Of a stretch of 64,000 nucleotides of DNA, positions 14,001 to 28,440 are shown one piece after another. The DNA comes from Paragonimus skrjabini miyazakii (taxonomy: Eukaryota > Platyhelminthes > Trematoda > Plagiorchiida > Troglotrematidae). Below the pieces are notes generated by a model. It had not been told where the DNA came from and did no database searches. It worked only from the letters and a program-made list of their open reading frames with translations. A program made the position numbers and the translations under genes. Position 1 is the first letter of the stretch, and each line of letters starts with the position of its first letter. The DNA lies in NCBI GenBank assembly GCA_014338405.1, contig JTDE01001056.1, positions 43,378 to 107,377 on the forward strand, in the 5' to 3' direction.

Positions 14001-17000
14001 TTAATCGTTGATCTTGAAACTGTCTCACCCATCATCACGAAAAATAGATTTAGGCAGTAAGACCAATTATCATGACAGAGTTACATTTGCCCTTTCAATC
14101 TTCCATTCAGTTTTATCTTACCCGTTTGTAACTGACCGGTTATGAGTCATCTGAAAGAGAAACTTAATCCGAACACCATCCACTGTAAACGGGTTGTTGA
14201 GTGAATTCACAAACCAAATTCCAAAATTTAAGCCAATTCATTTTCTGTTAAGATAGTCTGAGGGGAATTGATGGGAGAAAAGAATGGTCAGATGGTTGCC
14301 AGAGGATGGATGATTTTTTGTGACAAGTGATCCGTTTTGCTAATTACAGGACTGTTTCTTGTTTACCCAAGAAAAACTATACATGCCCATCACATTCGAG
14401 ACCGTACGGCTACTTTAAAATAAATAACGGAGCACACATTTATTTATTGTGATAAACAACATTTGAGTCAATCTGTTTACTATGAATGAACATTATGTAT
14501 GTTCGTGTTCCTCCCATTTTATGTAACAAATAGATATTTACGTATGCAACTCAGTGTCTGGCCATCGTTCAATAGAAATAAATGAAAATTGAGTTGCTAC
14601 TTCACTGCACAACTCATTCTTCATAGTGGAACAGTAGAAATGAGGCTAATATTAATTTAGCTTAGGAAAAATTTTGTTGTGACTGACCAGATCTGTGTAT
14701 TTGGACATTTTATAGATGAAAACCGTAAAAGATAGCCTCCGTTCTACATATGCGCGGATTGTCACTCGTTCTATCACATTAGCACTAATTAGGACTGATT
14801 AGCAAAATGCGCAGTTGCCTGTTTCAGCTATGTTTTCAATTCTATTTTCGAACAGTGATTTTCAGTTTATGATTTTTTGTTACATAGTACGCGTCAGCCA
14901 GTATTCGGTGGAATTTGACGCATTATGAACTATGCACATTCACTGTGATTCCCTTTTTATTCCTGCTGGTATCGTTTTAGTCAATAAAATGGGTTATGGT
15001 TAGTTTGCTGCTACGGCGGGATCACCAGTCCTTAATGGAATAATCGATTAGGTAACAAACATATCGACATTTCATAATTCCTTATTGGTACGCACTCTCG
15101 TTCATGTGGCAACGATACTGTAGAATTGTTTTCTCACTCCATTCACACGAAATTATGATTTGTGGTTTGAGACGGCGGTCTAGTTTGTAATATGCATATA
15201 AATATATATATAGAATATTACCAGCATACAGCCTGACCATCGTGGCTGATTTGTAAAAGACAGCAACAGAACGTCATTCCGTCAGTTTGGTTCATCCTCA
15301 GCATAGACCATGTGCAACCCTTGCCTGATAGATTGTGGGAACCTCTTCGTTATTCCAAATAAGGAAAATGAAAAGATTAACCATACTGAGGTCGTTCATA
15401 TGCAGCAGGAACAGAATGAATAATTCCCCATCTTAGATAAATAGAAACCAGTTCATGTATAGCAATAGTTCAGGCCTCTTTTTTATTGCGAACTAACAAA
15501 ATCAAGTGTGTACTGAACTTTGAATGTCGGTTACAAATTCGGAAGATGTGCAGACAATTCCATACGATCTTAACTGGTCAGAAATGTGTCTGAATACGAG
15601 TGTCAGTTTAGTCTTTTCCGAAAGTAAAGTTAATCAGAATTCATCCTTATTCAAAGGCATACTGATATTCGCCTTATGCATGTGACAGCGTTTATACTTT
15701 TACATGTTAAACTTTACATGTGGTGTCTGGCTTACACTATGCATTTCATACATTTGGTTTGGAACGAGCAAAAGGGTACAAGTCCTTTTTAAATCGTTCA
15801 CATACCCCAGACATATTTATTTTGTTATACTATGTTTTCAGTAACGTCCGAAATGTGTGTTGAAATGATGTTTAGTATGAAAATAGTTTTGAAATTATTG
15901 TGGTTCCACAAGAGCGGCGGGTTGGTACTAGCCATTTTCCCTAGTCCGTTTGTCAAATGGAGTACTATTTTGGGAAACGCTTGAGTGGTTCTTAGATATC
16001 TCGTGGAGTAATGAAATAATTTCAACTATCCGATCTGCATATCCTATCAAAATTGGTTCATAGTGATAAATTTGGTGGACAAACTACACACGGTGGGTCA
16101 AACGACCCAAATCAGTGTAATTTAAGTTTTGCCTGTCCAAACTACTCGAAGGGTGTTTCATTTATAATGCTACTCACAAAATACTTTTACATTTACTGAA
16201 ATACTTCATAGCTAACTTTGTTGAAAAATTGAATGCGCGTAAAATCTTTTTCTCTGTTAACGATCTTACAGCATGAAAACCCTCATTCTGAGGAGAACAG
16301 GATATTTAGTTCCACAATGATGCTTAAGTGAAATTAGCATAAACTTTGCATTTCTAAGTAAATGTATCAAGCATGACCCAATGCTGTGATCTGAACCACA
16401 ATAAACAAGAGTTTGTTCATAGTATCTGTCCAAAAACTGGAAGTTCGTGACAAAACATCGGTCATTGTGTTCGCCAGTTCACACAAAATTTAGGTTGTTG
16501 ACGCTGATCTGGGCGTCTAGGAAGTATAGTGGTAAAACCTTAGACGAATAACTTAGACACATTTTATTCCAGTTAACTCATATTTGATGTGGAAATTCTA
16601 TAAGATGTGAAGAAATTGTAAAGCCCTAAAATTTCTTATAGGAGTTTTCTGGTGGGTTAACGTTCAAAATATGGTATGTGGCAGTTGATACTTATAACCA
16701 AGTAGGAAAATATTCAAGCATTTCACAATCAGCAAATCAACCCAGGTTTATTTTCGGCGTTCATCAATTGGTTAGTAAAAGTTCCTAGTATTTGAAATCC
16801 TTAGTTTTATGTGTAGGCCGAGAAAACGTAGTTATTTTTTAGTGAACGTCACTATCTTACTTCTGAGGTTATGCGACTTTTCAACGATCCATTTTTATGG
16901 TGCTTTATAATTTTGGCCGATTAATACGTTGCGTATTTTTGAAGTACAATGTGGCTAACCAATTAACAAAGGCCTGACGATTATACTTTATACAACATCC

Positions 17001-19700
17001 AGACTTCCTAAGTCGCAATATACTCTTCTAAAACAAATCGTTCTATCCAAAGCAGACACTGTATTTATTAAATTGCCTATTCTTCCCGTTGGTACATAGT
17101 TATTCGGATAATTCACAATACTTACATGGATACCTAGAGTTTTCAGGCAGTAGATTGGGACCTTAACAAGAAAATAAAAATGTACTGCTAATAACGGCAA
17201 CAGTAAGATGCATCGAATTACCTTTCAAGGGTTCGTTTGACAAAGTAGTGTTTACAATAGAAAGACATCTCTAGCGATCGAAGTTTCGATGAAAGTGTTT
17301 GATCGTTCTTTCTCTTTCCAGCTGATTCCATGATCAAATTTTTCGCTACTTAGGCAATTACCAAACGTTTATGCTAGATTGGAACATCCGTTGACCCTAC
17401 GTTCCAGAGGATGATGTAAAACATTAGAGCTTCAGATGTTGTGTTGTGGTCCGTTCGTAGTTAGTTGTCTAAATTCTCACTGTTTTCAATTCCTGTTGTA
17501 AGATTGTCAGTGTGGGATAATGCATTTTAACAGGAAAACTCGGGCAGAATGCACTTAACTTGTTCAACTTTTAAATTGGTTCAACCAGATTTTTAATGAA
17601 CCCGGTATATTACCGTGCGGTTTTAAGTTGAACCCAAAATATCCCGACACAGTTACGTGTCAAGAGATATGGAGGCACCATGATAAACAAAAATGAATAC
17701 CACTCAACGCCTTCAATTTATACTAACACCAGTTATTCAGCTTCATTAATAATTAACTAATAAATGAAAAATAATTGAACAAGTGAAAATAAGTGACGCC
17801 CTCTTTACGAGTGAGAAATAAAACTTCTGACAAATTTGCCTGAAGGAATTATACTCATGGAGTTTGCCGGTTAACGGATGTGAGGGATACACAGCATTCG
17901 GCGGGAAACTTCTTTACGAGCTGTAACGATGTTAAAATAATAATTACTCTTTTTAGAAAAACACTCAAGAGAATGGCTTAAGAAGGAGAATGAAAAATAC
18001 AAAAGGAGAAAAAGCTAATCGATAAAGACCACTGCAACGAGAAAAGAAACGTTTACTTGTCTAGGTCCACATCAATCAACAAAATGTCGTAGTTTTAGGA
18101 AAATGATCAACGCGAAAGAGGTCTGAATGCAACGGTTTTTGTTATTTGTCCAGAAATAAGAAATGATCGGTACAGTGGTTAGAAAACTTTGATGATCGCA
18201 GCAACCGGGGTTTTGAAGTTTTCACTTCAACGTATCCAGTAATTAGCCGAGATTTCTTGAAGTTTAGATTAAGCAATCGACTGAATAAAAAAAAGCAGCG
18301 AGAAAAACGATGTGGCACATCTAATAAAAATAAACGAGTATTTGACAACACTACTTACGTCACAGACAACTGGCCAAAAACACAAATGTGATGCTCAGAC
18401 AATCAGCTTACAATGTATAGTCGAAAACGTGGGAAGTCAAATGTGGAATTATATTTTATTTGTAGGCAGAAAACGGTTTTAACTTAGTGTGAATTGAGGC
18501 TGAAAATGCTAACTGCTTACGCATATAATCCACAAGCTGCTTTCGTTACAAAAGTGTGATAATTATACATCATACATTACATTTTATGATAGCTTGTTAT
18601 TTGTTGATGTGTGTTCCTAAAATGGCTATTGATTCCAATCGAGCTCGATAACATGCTCGACAGACATGCATATCAGGAGGTTTCAGGCTTCATTGAGTAT
18701 GAAAACAATATAGAGAGATAAATTTAGTAAGTAAAAATCACATAGAAACTGACATCTGTCCAGTCAGCTTAATCTGCGGATGAGACGTTTTATATGCAGG
18801 GTGCACTATAGTTTTATCGGTTAGCACAGAAAGGTAGATGATCTACGACTATCAATGAATAGACGTTTTTTATGTTGCTTGACAACGGTAAAGAGAAGCT
18901 TAAGTTGGATGAATGAAAGTCAGTTTATAAAGTTATTGCATTGCAACCAGGCTAACAACGAATAATAAAACAGTGAAAAAAATTAGGAAGGCCTGCATGT
19001 TTGTTAAGCTAGATGAGAGAGTTGGATGAGTGATCAGTAAGTCTGTATTGCATGTTGTTTCATGAAATCGATAGTCGAGTACGGTTTCTAAATTCAATCT
19101 TTCCAATAACGCCAAAAACACCGCAGTCCAGTATGAACAGATTTTGGGAGCAGAGATTTTCTTCAAAAATAGCTCGCTCACTCTGCACATCTTTCATTTA
19201 ACGTCCCACTAAACATTCGTGCCAGAATTTTAATAGGACTTCTGATTGAAACAACGTTGGATCAGATTTACGCATTTAAAATCTTCTAGGACCGGGTTAA
19301 GAGGGTGAGTTGGAAGCTTGTGTTACAGGCTATCTCCCACGCACGTGCCATGTGATTCAACCGTGACTGCTATGTTGGGCAGTGTTTCAGCATAACCAGG
19401 CCATACTGTCGAAACAGTTTTATGTACAAAGTTACCTGTTCATTTCACAAACCAACTTCAGTCAATCACAGCTTATACATTTAACCTTGTTTTGCCATGG
19501 AGTGTGGATTATTTTGTAGGTGAAAATTAGTGCTCTTATGCGGTGTTCGTATGTTACTGAGAACGGATATATTTCCGTTAGTCTTTCTGAGTATGAATTT
19601 TCGTGAGCCCTATACTTCTTCTAGTGACTCTTACCTGAACGTGTCTAATAATTACCGAACCCTTTATCAAAAGATCGACAGGCATGTGTGTTCGTTTTCA
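11041..19700. other. Long unassigned AT-rich spacer
   Basis: No coding gene, structured RNA or recognised repeat family is seen over this stretch. The longest open frame is 103 codons on the minus strand at 13521-13832. It lies opposite a lysine/asparagine-biased, AT-rich composition and looks like compositional chance. A TA-rich run occurs at about 15193-15216. Confidence 0.5.
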
Positions 19701-19701
19701 G

Positions 19702-19987
19702 TTGTAGGCAGATTGTGCCGGCTTCAGGGTGGAATATTTCACAAATTCGTTTTGAGGACTTTAAGACTACCTGTGCATTTTTGGCCATGGCTGCACAATT
19801 TGTCGACACACCCCAACTATTTATCACTAAGGCCCATAGTTCTCATTTGCATAATGAACTGGGTAGCTTAATATCAGCCAGTATGATCAGAACGACAAAC
19901 GTACACGGCTTTGGATTCATTGACGTCAAACCTGAAGTCAATTTATTTGGACAACTTTTACGTTTTCTCATCTTCTGGATATTATGA
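19702..19987 (+). CDS. Candidate orphan exon, function unknown
   Basis: A frame open from 19652 to the TGA at 19985-19987 is preceded by a good splice acceptor: the pyrimidine-rich run TGTGTGTTCGTTTTCAG ends at 19701. The encoded peptide of about 94 residues has a balanced, protein-like composition, with segments such as ASGWNISQIRFEDFKTT, LAMAAQFVDTPQLF and HGFGFIDVKPEVNLFG. It shows neither the lysine/asparagine bias nor the phenylalanine runs of chance frames nearby. I do not recognise the family. No partner exon or start codon context was found, so it could be one exon of a gene with long introns, a retrocopy fragment or chance. A second overlapping frame (19530-19871) is also open and weakens the case. 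Confidence 0.2.
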
Positions 19988-20912
19988 CTCAAGAGAGTTT
20001 AAAGATTTCAGTCCAATATTCGAATCGATGGAGGATATGTGCCGAACCTTATAGAACTACACACTATCGTGTCGATGAGGAAGTAAAAGTAAGCACATTG
20101 TTGTCTTGAAATGAGCTGTTCAGAATTAACCTATTACAACCAACTGTAACTTGTGTTCAGTTACAAGCTGTATCGACAACTACTCAACTGTCCAAAATCT
20201 ACAAAAACGCCGGCCCAAGTAGATTGACAATTACAACGTGGTTGGTAAATTCGGCTTGGAAGTTTATTGACTAAACGATAGACCGAAGCCAAACAGTGAG
20301 GATCTTGTACTTAGGTACGATTACATCGGTACGCTTGTCTTAGGGGGATGAGGCGGTAGACAGCACATCACGAACTGGAAGTTAAGAGCGTGATTCAGGC
20401 CTCCGTTAGAAGTTTACCGACAGAAGAAGTTCGTTTCAATGGTCGGTATATCACCAACTAGAATCACTACTGATCGGCATCATTTTAGGCTACCATTTTG
20501 AAGAGTACTGCAACTAAATAGTTGAATGGTGAGAGTATTGGAGGAGCTCATATATATTAGAGTGCTTGCCCAGATGATAATTGACGCTATATGCCAGTTT
20601 GATTATTGACTTCCACGACGAGGTAGGCGGCCTAGTACTAAATAAACTGAAAGTAGTGTCTGTGCACCTAGAACTGTAACAAAGTCATCAAATGCACTGA
20701 CCAAAACCATTCTGAATTCTCGTAACTCTATCCATAAGTGAAACCATATTCCGTTGATTCAAGGAAGAGAGTAACTTCAACTTACTTGAAAAGTCCTGAC
20801 TGTGGGGTTATTGATTGGGTTGAATGGAAAGATTCTGTTCATTCTGCCTTCAAAGGGATCAGCCAAATTGAACATCGTTCACAGAAGGTTGTGTTTCAGT
20901 GCTTGAATTCTA
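19988..20912. other. Unassigned, somewhat GC-richer spacer
   Basis: The part at about 20280-20480 is visibly richer in G and C than its surroundings, which often marks an old transposon insertion in this window. No frame or motif allows assignment to a family. Confidence 0.35.
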
Positions 20913-21115
20913 TTATTCACTTGTGGCGTTGCGGTTAACACGCAATCCACACATACACGACAGCCGGAGAAAGAATTCTGGTCCCGACGAGGAGATGTAG
21001 TACTGGTGAGCTCAAATAGGAGAAGATACTAAGTATTTTGTTCCCTTTCGAAGCGGGCCAGGTGAAAAACTCATCTGAATGCCGAAGCTGCAGTCAAGTG
21101 TGGCTGGTGTTCAGT
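20913..21115 (+). mobile_element. tRNA-derived hammerhead SINE (copy c)
   Basis: The plus strand carries the A-box-like tract TGGCGTTGCGGTTAACACGC (about 20922-20941), a decayed B box GGTCCCGACGAGG about 50 bases on, then GTACTGGTGAGC, the loop CAAATAGG, GAG and a degraded GAAAC. The downstream tail contains CCCTTTCGAAGCGGGCC and a GTCAAGTGTGGCTGGTGTTC tract, both clearly alignable with the minus-strand copies at 50.3 and 30.0 kb. The stem II loop CAAATAGG is the same string I recall from the S. mansoni Smalpha ribozyme. This copy best preserves the spacing between B box and ribozyme. It is the only plus-strand copy found. Confidence 0.65.
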
Positions 21116-24100
21116 CAGAGATAATCCAAATTAGCAAACCTACTTATATTGAGAAAACTTGTGTCAACAGCTACTAGGTCGTGACAAGTAAATCCACCTT
21201 GTTAATCTACTAGGTAGGTATGCTGTTGTTAGTATATTACTTCTATTGTAGCCAAGTGTTATCTTCTCATCAGGTCGCTAAATATGATGTACCTCAAGAC
21301 TACACAACAAAACTCTGTTCTTCAGATACGACTGTGATGGTTTGAGTGTAACTTCTAACACTATTTCGTTGTAACGTGACTTATTTGGTTTGAGGAAGGG
21401 ATGGAACACTTGTAACCCCCAAACTGTTAATTTTAAAAATATACGCTTCTGTCTTCATCTGTTACCTACAATGGTCTTCCGCAATTCAAAGAGCAGAAAA
21501 CAGATTCATTAGTTCAGGGTGATGGTAAATATATACCGGTTCCTTCTTGCCATCCACAGTTAGTTCGATTGACGTTTTCACGTCTCATTGCCTAATTTTA
21601 TGATTGACTAGAACCAGCACTTGCTCCAATGAATAGGCTGTTTGTCTGGAGTTTTGTTTGCCAGTCGAAGAAGGATTTCAAGTTTCTGATGGCAACAGTG
21701 AAAAATGAGCACAGTATTTCAGAACTCGGTGACTGATTGTAAGTTCAAAACTGCACATATTTTTGTCGCTCTGTTTGTACACTATTGAATTCAAGTTCAT
21801 AAGGTCATGTCACTAGTTCAACTGTCATTATCCATGTATTTTTTTATTTTTAAAGATTTCACAGAGTGTATACCCAAAGTTCCATATTTCTAGAAGTAGA
21901 ACATAAGTTCTTGATGTGATGTAGATTAGGTTGATGTAACAACACATCATCAAGTGAACCGAGGGTAATTCGACTTTTGTTGTTTCTTAGACATTTTTGA
22001 GAGTTTCAAAATGAAGTTCTGTTATCAGAAAACATGAAACCATTATCGTGCTTACCACTCCTTGGACTCATAAAACGAAAAAACCCGGTAAAAAACGAAT
22101 TACATATGTGATTGGTCAGGACAAAAATGTACAAATTCTCTTTAACTACTAATATCTTCGAACTATACCTCACGTTTTTCAATTGAGTAAAGGGTAACCA
22201 TTTGTACACATTGTGACTTATTTACTCACATTCTACACTGAACCTTTTGGTGATTAATAGTCCATTTGTGCTCATAATCTATTTTGTGAATAGTCACTGG
22301 TTAGTTTCTTCGGTTTTTGATTTTGCTATGTTCATCCAATTCGTTTATACATAATGACAATTGGCCAAAAATGCGTTTTCAGTTCGAAATGTCACAACAA
22401 TTAATCTCACATTTTGCTATTCGAAGAATATTTCGAAGGAAGCACTTTTGAGTTATGTCCTCGAAATATCAGAGAGAGCAAAAAAATGTCATGAGCCTCC
22501 AATAACCAGTTTGTTCTCTACTAATTGGATGCTATATTTTGGTCCTTTTTTGAACTGGGCATACGATGTATCTCTGAGGTTTTTTAGCCCAGTTTTTAAG
22601 GATTTTCTCGTGACACGAAAAAATGGTTGCACATAACGTGGATTTCACATTACCTGACGTCATGAATCCCACTTACGAAACAATAATTTATTGACAAATT
22701 AGGCTAACATTAGCGTATTAAATTTGCAGTTTAAAGTTTTGGTTGAAACCGTACCCAGTTATCTTTCCCTCTCCCATAATTTTCAGTTTAAATTTGAACA
22801 CAGACCTTCATAATTCCAATGTTATTCCATTTTCGTCGCTTAGGAAAAACAGTTAGAATGCTTCATCGAATATATGTACGCCTATTATTGTCGTGTCTAG
22901 CGTCGTTCTTGTTCATAGAAGATTCCAAATAATCTAGCTAAACGACGGCGTGATCAACAAGTATCTAACATGCAAACTAAGCTGAAGGAAAGTGGTAGAC
23001 TTCTTAATTTTGCTCATAGGAACTGATGTCACTATAATGTACGGGTGAGGGTATTTTCACTGCAGTACGATTCGTGAAGAATTTACATTTTCTCCTATGA
23101 AAACGATTGTTATAGCAAAGTGGATTCTGAGAACGGCTGACCGTATCAGATAGAAAGTTACATTTTATAAATGAGAGCGATACGCATTGTTCAGGTATTA
23201 TACTGTATGCTAAACATTATTTATTTTGTGTTTATCTACCTGAAATTTCGTTCGTGTTGGTTTGGGCTTATTTAACGTTTTTTCTCATTAACAAAAGCAG
23301 TTGCTCAGATTTCAGTAATGACCACAAGAGGCATATAATACAACGCTTAGGAAGTCACCATAAATGCTTTGTGAAGCTGTCGTTCACAGGCGTGAGTATT
23401 ATTAAGTACTGTTTTATGCGTTAGCAGTTTAGGTAGTGGAAAAATCAGAGGTGGAATGTTTGTGGATTCTGGTCGTTTGCTTATCATACATTCAGGTACT
23501 CTCTAACTTTACTTCGTTGTTGTATGATCTTCACACAGATCTTAACTCACTTTTACATATTCATGTTGTTACAACTAATAAGATGTTATACTTACAACAC
23601 ACGGTCAGTTGAAATGCGAAAACATAGATGTATCGCTGTCCATTGAAGAACTTTCTAAAACCTTTCGTAAGAAACAAACATTTATATGGACATAACAAAT
23701 TAATTATTCGGAAAAATTGGTAGACATCACACGAAGGTTCGATAAATGTTCATTTAAATGAAAACATGTACACACTTACGATAGAACTAACACAAAATAT
23801 CATATGATTGCTTTTGATTAAATATAGCTGTACCTTTTTAAACGGCATTACTTGAATCAATAAAATGCTAATCTACGATCGTTATTGTTTGTTTGGGCAA
23901 TATTGTAAGTCTGCAACACCGTTTGACACATGCCCAAATAGAGTTTACTCTGACTCATCCGTCTTGCGGAAACAATATGGCTGTGTTTCAGGCTCGAGTG
24001 CGTAAACAAATATCTTGGGTTTTTCCTCATGATGTGTGATAAGTGTCACGCGTATTGTCTTTTTTGTTTTTCCCTTACAATAAAAAATCAATAATTTTGA

Positions 24101-27100
24101 TCAATTTTTCAGTCTAACTATATGTATATATATACATATAAACAAAATGTTACAGATTACTTCCAGCTTGATGAATAGTTTCATTTGTAGTGAACAAGGA
24201 AAGACCAGTACGATAAAAAAACTAACGATTAATTTGAAATTTGTAAACATTTTCTGAATTTACACCGTAAAGTAGTCCGGGCAGTTTTCATAATTAAACA
24301 CTATTAGTTCTGCCTTACAATATGCATAGCTCAGGTGGTACATCTTGTAGCAATACAAACTGAACAGAGTTTACATGACATGAAATGGCACAAAACAATG
24401 AATTGACATGTTCTTGTATGTTTTAAATTGTTAACATCTCGTCATTAAGACCGAAAGCAATCACAACAGTATGGAGTCAACAGAATTAGGCGAAATTCTA
24501 TTATTATAACCAATGCTGAATAATTGTGTTAATTCCGGTCATCCTCGGTTTGGTCATTTCTTCCAAACCAAGTATTAGTATGACCAGGTGTATCGAGATG
24601 ACGCGTCGCCTGCTAAATGTAGATGAATATATGTGGAGTCGTTGTCTGAAACTACTGACGTACAAGTTCAATATCGACAGGCCTCACTCGTAACAGGTGG
24701 ACGAAAGAATGTATTTCAATCGTGTACCTAACCCGTCGTCAGTAACTTTAGTCTGTCTGAAATGAACTGCACGCATGAAACTTTTGTTACTGCGACAGAT
24801 TTGTGTTAAACTAGGTGTGCATTTCCACTTCATTCTGCAGCATTCGATTAGTCTCGGTGATGTGGAAATTCGTGCAAATTCACGTGCCGTGATGAAGACG
24901 GTGATTAATAAACAGTGAATGTTGTTCCTTTAGTAACAACCTAAGTGGCAGCCAATTAGATCTGCTGAACGAAGTCTTTCAGTTCGACGATTTTCTCTGT
25001 CATGGATAACCCCTGAAGGCTCAAGTGTTACTCCAGCGTCATAGTATCGATTTATCAAACTACTGGAAAGTTTAAACCCCGGTTCAATCGGAAACTAATC
25101 ACTGAGCACTATTAATACACTTGATTTCGTCTGGTTCGTTAGCATAAATGATTGGAGTAATCATAAGTTTGTTTAAAAATTTACTGGTTTTATTTTTCTT
25201 ACACAGGCAGTCACCTTGGTGCAGTCCAAAATAATTGGTAGTGAATTTACAGTTAATTTGATTTTGAGGTTTGAGATAGTGTGTTAATCTTTAATGTTTC
25301 GTTCATTTTATAAAAATATCAAGTGAACATAAGATGCGAAATGAAAGATTAGAATACTTTTCTTTTATTTGGTTTTATTTAAGTAGGTTAAATCGAAATG
25401 TTTCTCATCACAAAAGAACAATATTACCTGCTCTTGCACCACTGTTCGGTTCAGATTTGAACCGTACAAACTGACATTCTCTTCCGACGGTTTCGAAACA
25501 TTTAATATACAACATTTTTTACCAATTATTATTTTTGCTGGCGTACATGGCAGGATTTTTTAATCAACTTCTAAAGTCGTACTGTTACTTGTAAATTACA
25601 GAGGCTATATAAAGTATATTCACAACATTTAGTAGTTGTATAACAAAGTATGTTTTATTGGCAGTTTATTGTATTTTAGGAATAAAGCAAAACCATACTT
25701 TGTGTTTTACGTTGGCAAATAATAATACCACACTAATGATCCAACCATGTCTACTGATATTACTTCAACGCGTCCTTATCATGAATTGAAACATCTGTAT
25801 CGGAGAGGTCTCTTACATAATCATGGAGTAGAACACAGTTGTACCAACTGATGATACGCATGCCAGAAATAATTCGAGAGTGGATTTCATTGAATAACAA
25901 GATTGCCATTCAACTTTGAATGCACAAATTGAAAGGAGTAGTGAATAAAATTATACTGTTTTAATATACTCTCCTGTATGTCTGTAAAGACGATGTCTAA
26001 AGTAAACCAAATAACGCCAAAATATTCACCAGATTTTGTCGACAAACAAATGAGTTAGATGTTTGTGTCCGATTTATCTCTCAGTAAATTCTTTCAGAAT
26101 ATTTATTGCCACATTACTACGTTCTAATTTATGAATCAATGTGATTCCAAACACAAGAGGGCGTATGGGTATTCCTTGTTCTGTTGTGTCAGCTAGTAAA
26201 AAACCCATACTGTACGTATTACTGAAATAAATAAAGAGTGTGGAGACAAAGTTGCCGCATTGTGTTTAATCACACATAGGTTTTCGTTTCATAATTCTTA
26301 GGTCATACCAGAACTCTGTAGTTAACATTAATATATGATGCTGGTAGGTCCTGAGATTGTTGCTGCTCACTATATGTGTGAACAATCGTCAAAATCAACT
26401 GACAACCATAATTATGAAGTTTGGCATGTAAAGGATAAAACACAATATATGCCATTGATAGTGCGATAAAATGTACTCATATTGATTCTAAGTCAATAAT
26501 ATTAACTAGCTGCTCAGTTGAATGTTTTTAAGCAGGCCGGTTTATAGAGTTCATTTTTGTTTCCTCAAGTAAAACACATTTTCGCATTTTGCTCAAGCAA
26601 TCATAACTTGATGTTTATCGGCACATTGGTTGACTGTTGCTCAAGGGTTATACAAACATCCGGAAGGTTGTTTGGTTCATCACAAAAGTTTTGTGTCTAA
26701 CTATTAAAGTTACGTGCTCTCAACTAGTTTTCGTTTAGCAAGTCGGCTAAAGATGAAAAACGTAGATTAAATATGGTTGTTTTTCCAAGGTAAACAAAAT
26801 ATATACTCAGCCTGACGAGTAACTCTAATCGGGAAGACAACCGTTGCAGTTTATGAAGTGATTTAGCTATGCAGTAGCATTCTATTACACGTATGGCCTG
26901 CAAAGAGCTGGATATTCAGTGTACACTAAAAGTGTAGTTGGTAGATAGATCAGACACCCGTCTACTTAAGTAAACTTTACAGGATGACGAGCTTGTCGTT
27001 GTAAGGTTGTACAGAATGATTACAGATTGAGAGTGATTATAACCAAGATGACAAAAATTGTTTGGTATTAACATTTATATTTAACTTACCAATAGCTGAC

Positions 27101-28440
27101 TAAAACAAACACATCGAATAACATCACTGTTTGATGACAGGAATGTGAAAGGATGAATTTAATATTTAAATGATCAATGAGTGAAGTTGCAGAATCAAAT
27201 CATCATCTGGTCAACGGCCGTTATTTATTAATCAGGAAGTTGGGTAAGTGCAAGCTTTCACTTAGTCAACATCGTAGCTGCTGCTTTCACTGTTTCTATC
27301 AACATTTAACTTATATTTGAGTTTTAAATCGTTTAATTTCCGTAAGACTCAACTGTTGCACTATGCTCGTTTATACAAAATCGATAGGCAAGGCAATTTG
27401 GCCGACCTTAATAGACGTATAAGAAAACGTTTTGAACGGCGCATTCTAAGATTCTTAACGTTTGTTATTGAATGCAGATGAAACATTTTATTATGTTTGG
27501 AATCAACTTTGCATACCTTCGAGAGCCGAGTATCCAGCTAATTCGTATAACATATGTTCTATCTTCTGTGTTCAATACATATTTATCAATAAGTGCTCAA
27601 AATCAATTCGTTCATTTCATGTGTTAGAAAATTCTCACATTCATTCTGCGAGCTGCAAATTTTACAAAGCTGAATTAATAGTCCTTTTTTGTTATCGTAA
27701 CAGTCTCTTATTCTTAAAACACACAGAACTCTCAAATAATAACGAGATTTAGAACTAATTCGTCTAACATGTCCGCTTTCAAATGCGTGATTTTGTACTG
27801 TTTAGTTTTTGTTTTCTCGAGGCTTACTTTGTCCTGATTCACAGATTTCAGTTTAAGGTGGCGTAACTACTTAGTGAATTTCATAAAAAAGATGAATGGC
27901 TTTTAATGGTAAAGCTTAAGTAATAAAGTCAATTTACAGCTCAGTTATTCTTAGCTCAAATTACAAACGTTCACGATTTGTCTACAATGTTTCACTATGA
28001 AAAATAAACCAAAATCAATTGTCATACCTAAATTTTAGCACTGCATAACTTTGCTCAAACATTTTTTGTCAAAATCTCAGTCAACAACTGTCCAAAAATG
28101 TGGATTATGAGTAGTTTAATTTAGAATTCGTAATGCCGTTGAATTTAATAGGCTAATACTTTCGAACTCTAAGTAGAACGCCCGTGAGTGTTCGTGATGC
28201 GCTTTTCCTGATAAATCTAAGGATTTCCCTGGCCATGTCAAAAAATGTTGTGCCCAAAACAAATATGGGTATGCCCATTTGAAACTGTGTTAACGCCTTT
28301 CGAGAGCTTGTTTTTAATTTTTGTCATAGTAACACCTAATCGCAGGATCAATATTTTCAGAAAAAGTGACAAAACGGAACAGACGGATACATTCGGAATA
28401 CCCTCTTGTTTAGCAAACAAAGGGGATACAACTATTACCG
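21116..28440. other. Long unassigned AT-rich spacer
   Basis: No recognised gene or repeat family. A 91-codon plus-strand frame at 22361-22636 and a 96-codon frame at 27462-27752 have no familiar motif. A perfect 22-base AT palindrome sits at 24119-24140. Long runs without any open frame above 60 codons (22.7-27.4 kb) argue against coding exons here. Confidence 0.5.
24119..24140. repeat. Perfect 22-bp AT palindrome
   Basis: The 22 bases read identically on both strands, with TATATGTATAT as the left half. It is a variant of a TA microsatellite with symmetric G and C positions, and could form a hairpin or cruciform. There is no neighbouring gene to which a regulatory role could be attached. Confidence 0.7.

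Noticed and set aside
21265..21285. Minus-strand CTGATGAGAAGATAACAC as hammerhead
   Set aside because: CTGATGAG occurs, but there is no stem II, no GAAAC, no neighbouring B box and no family tail.
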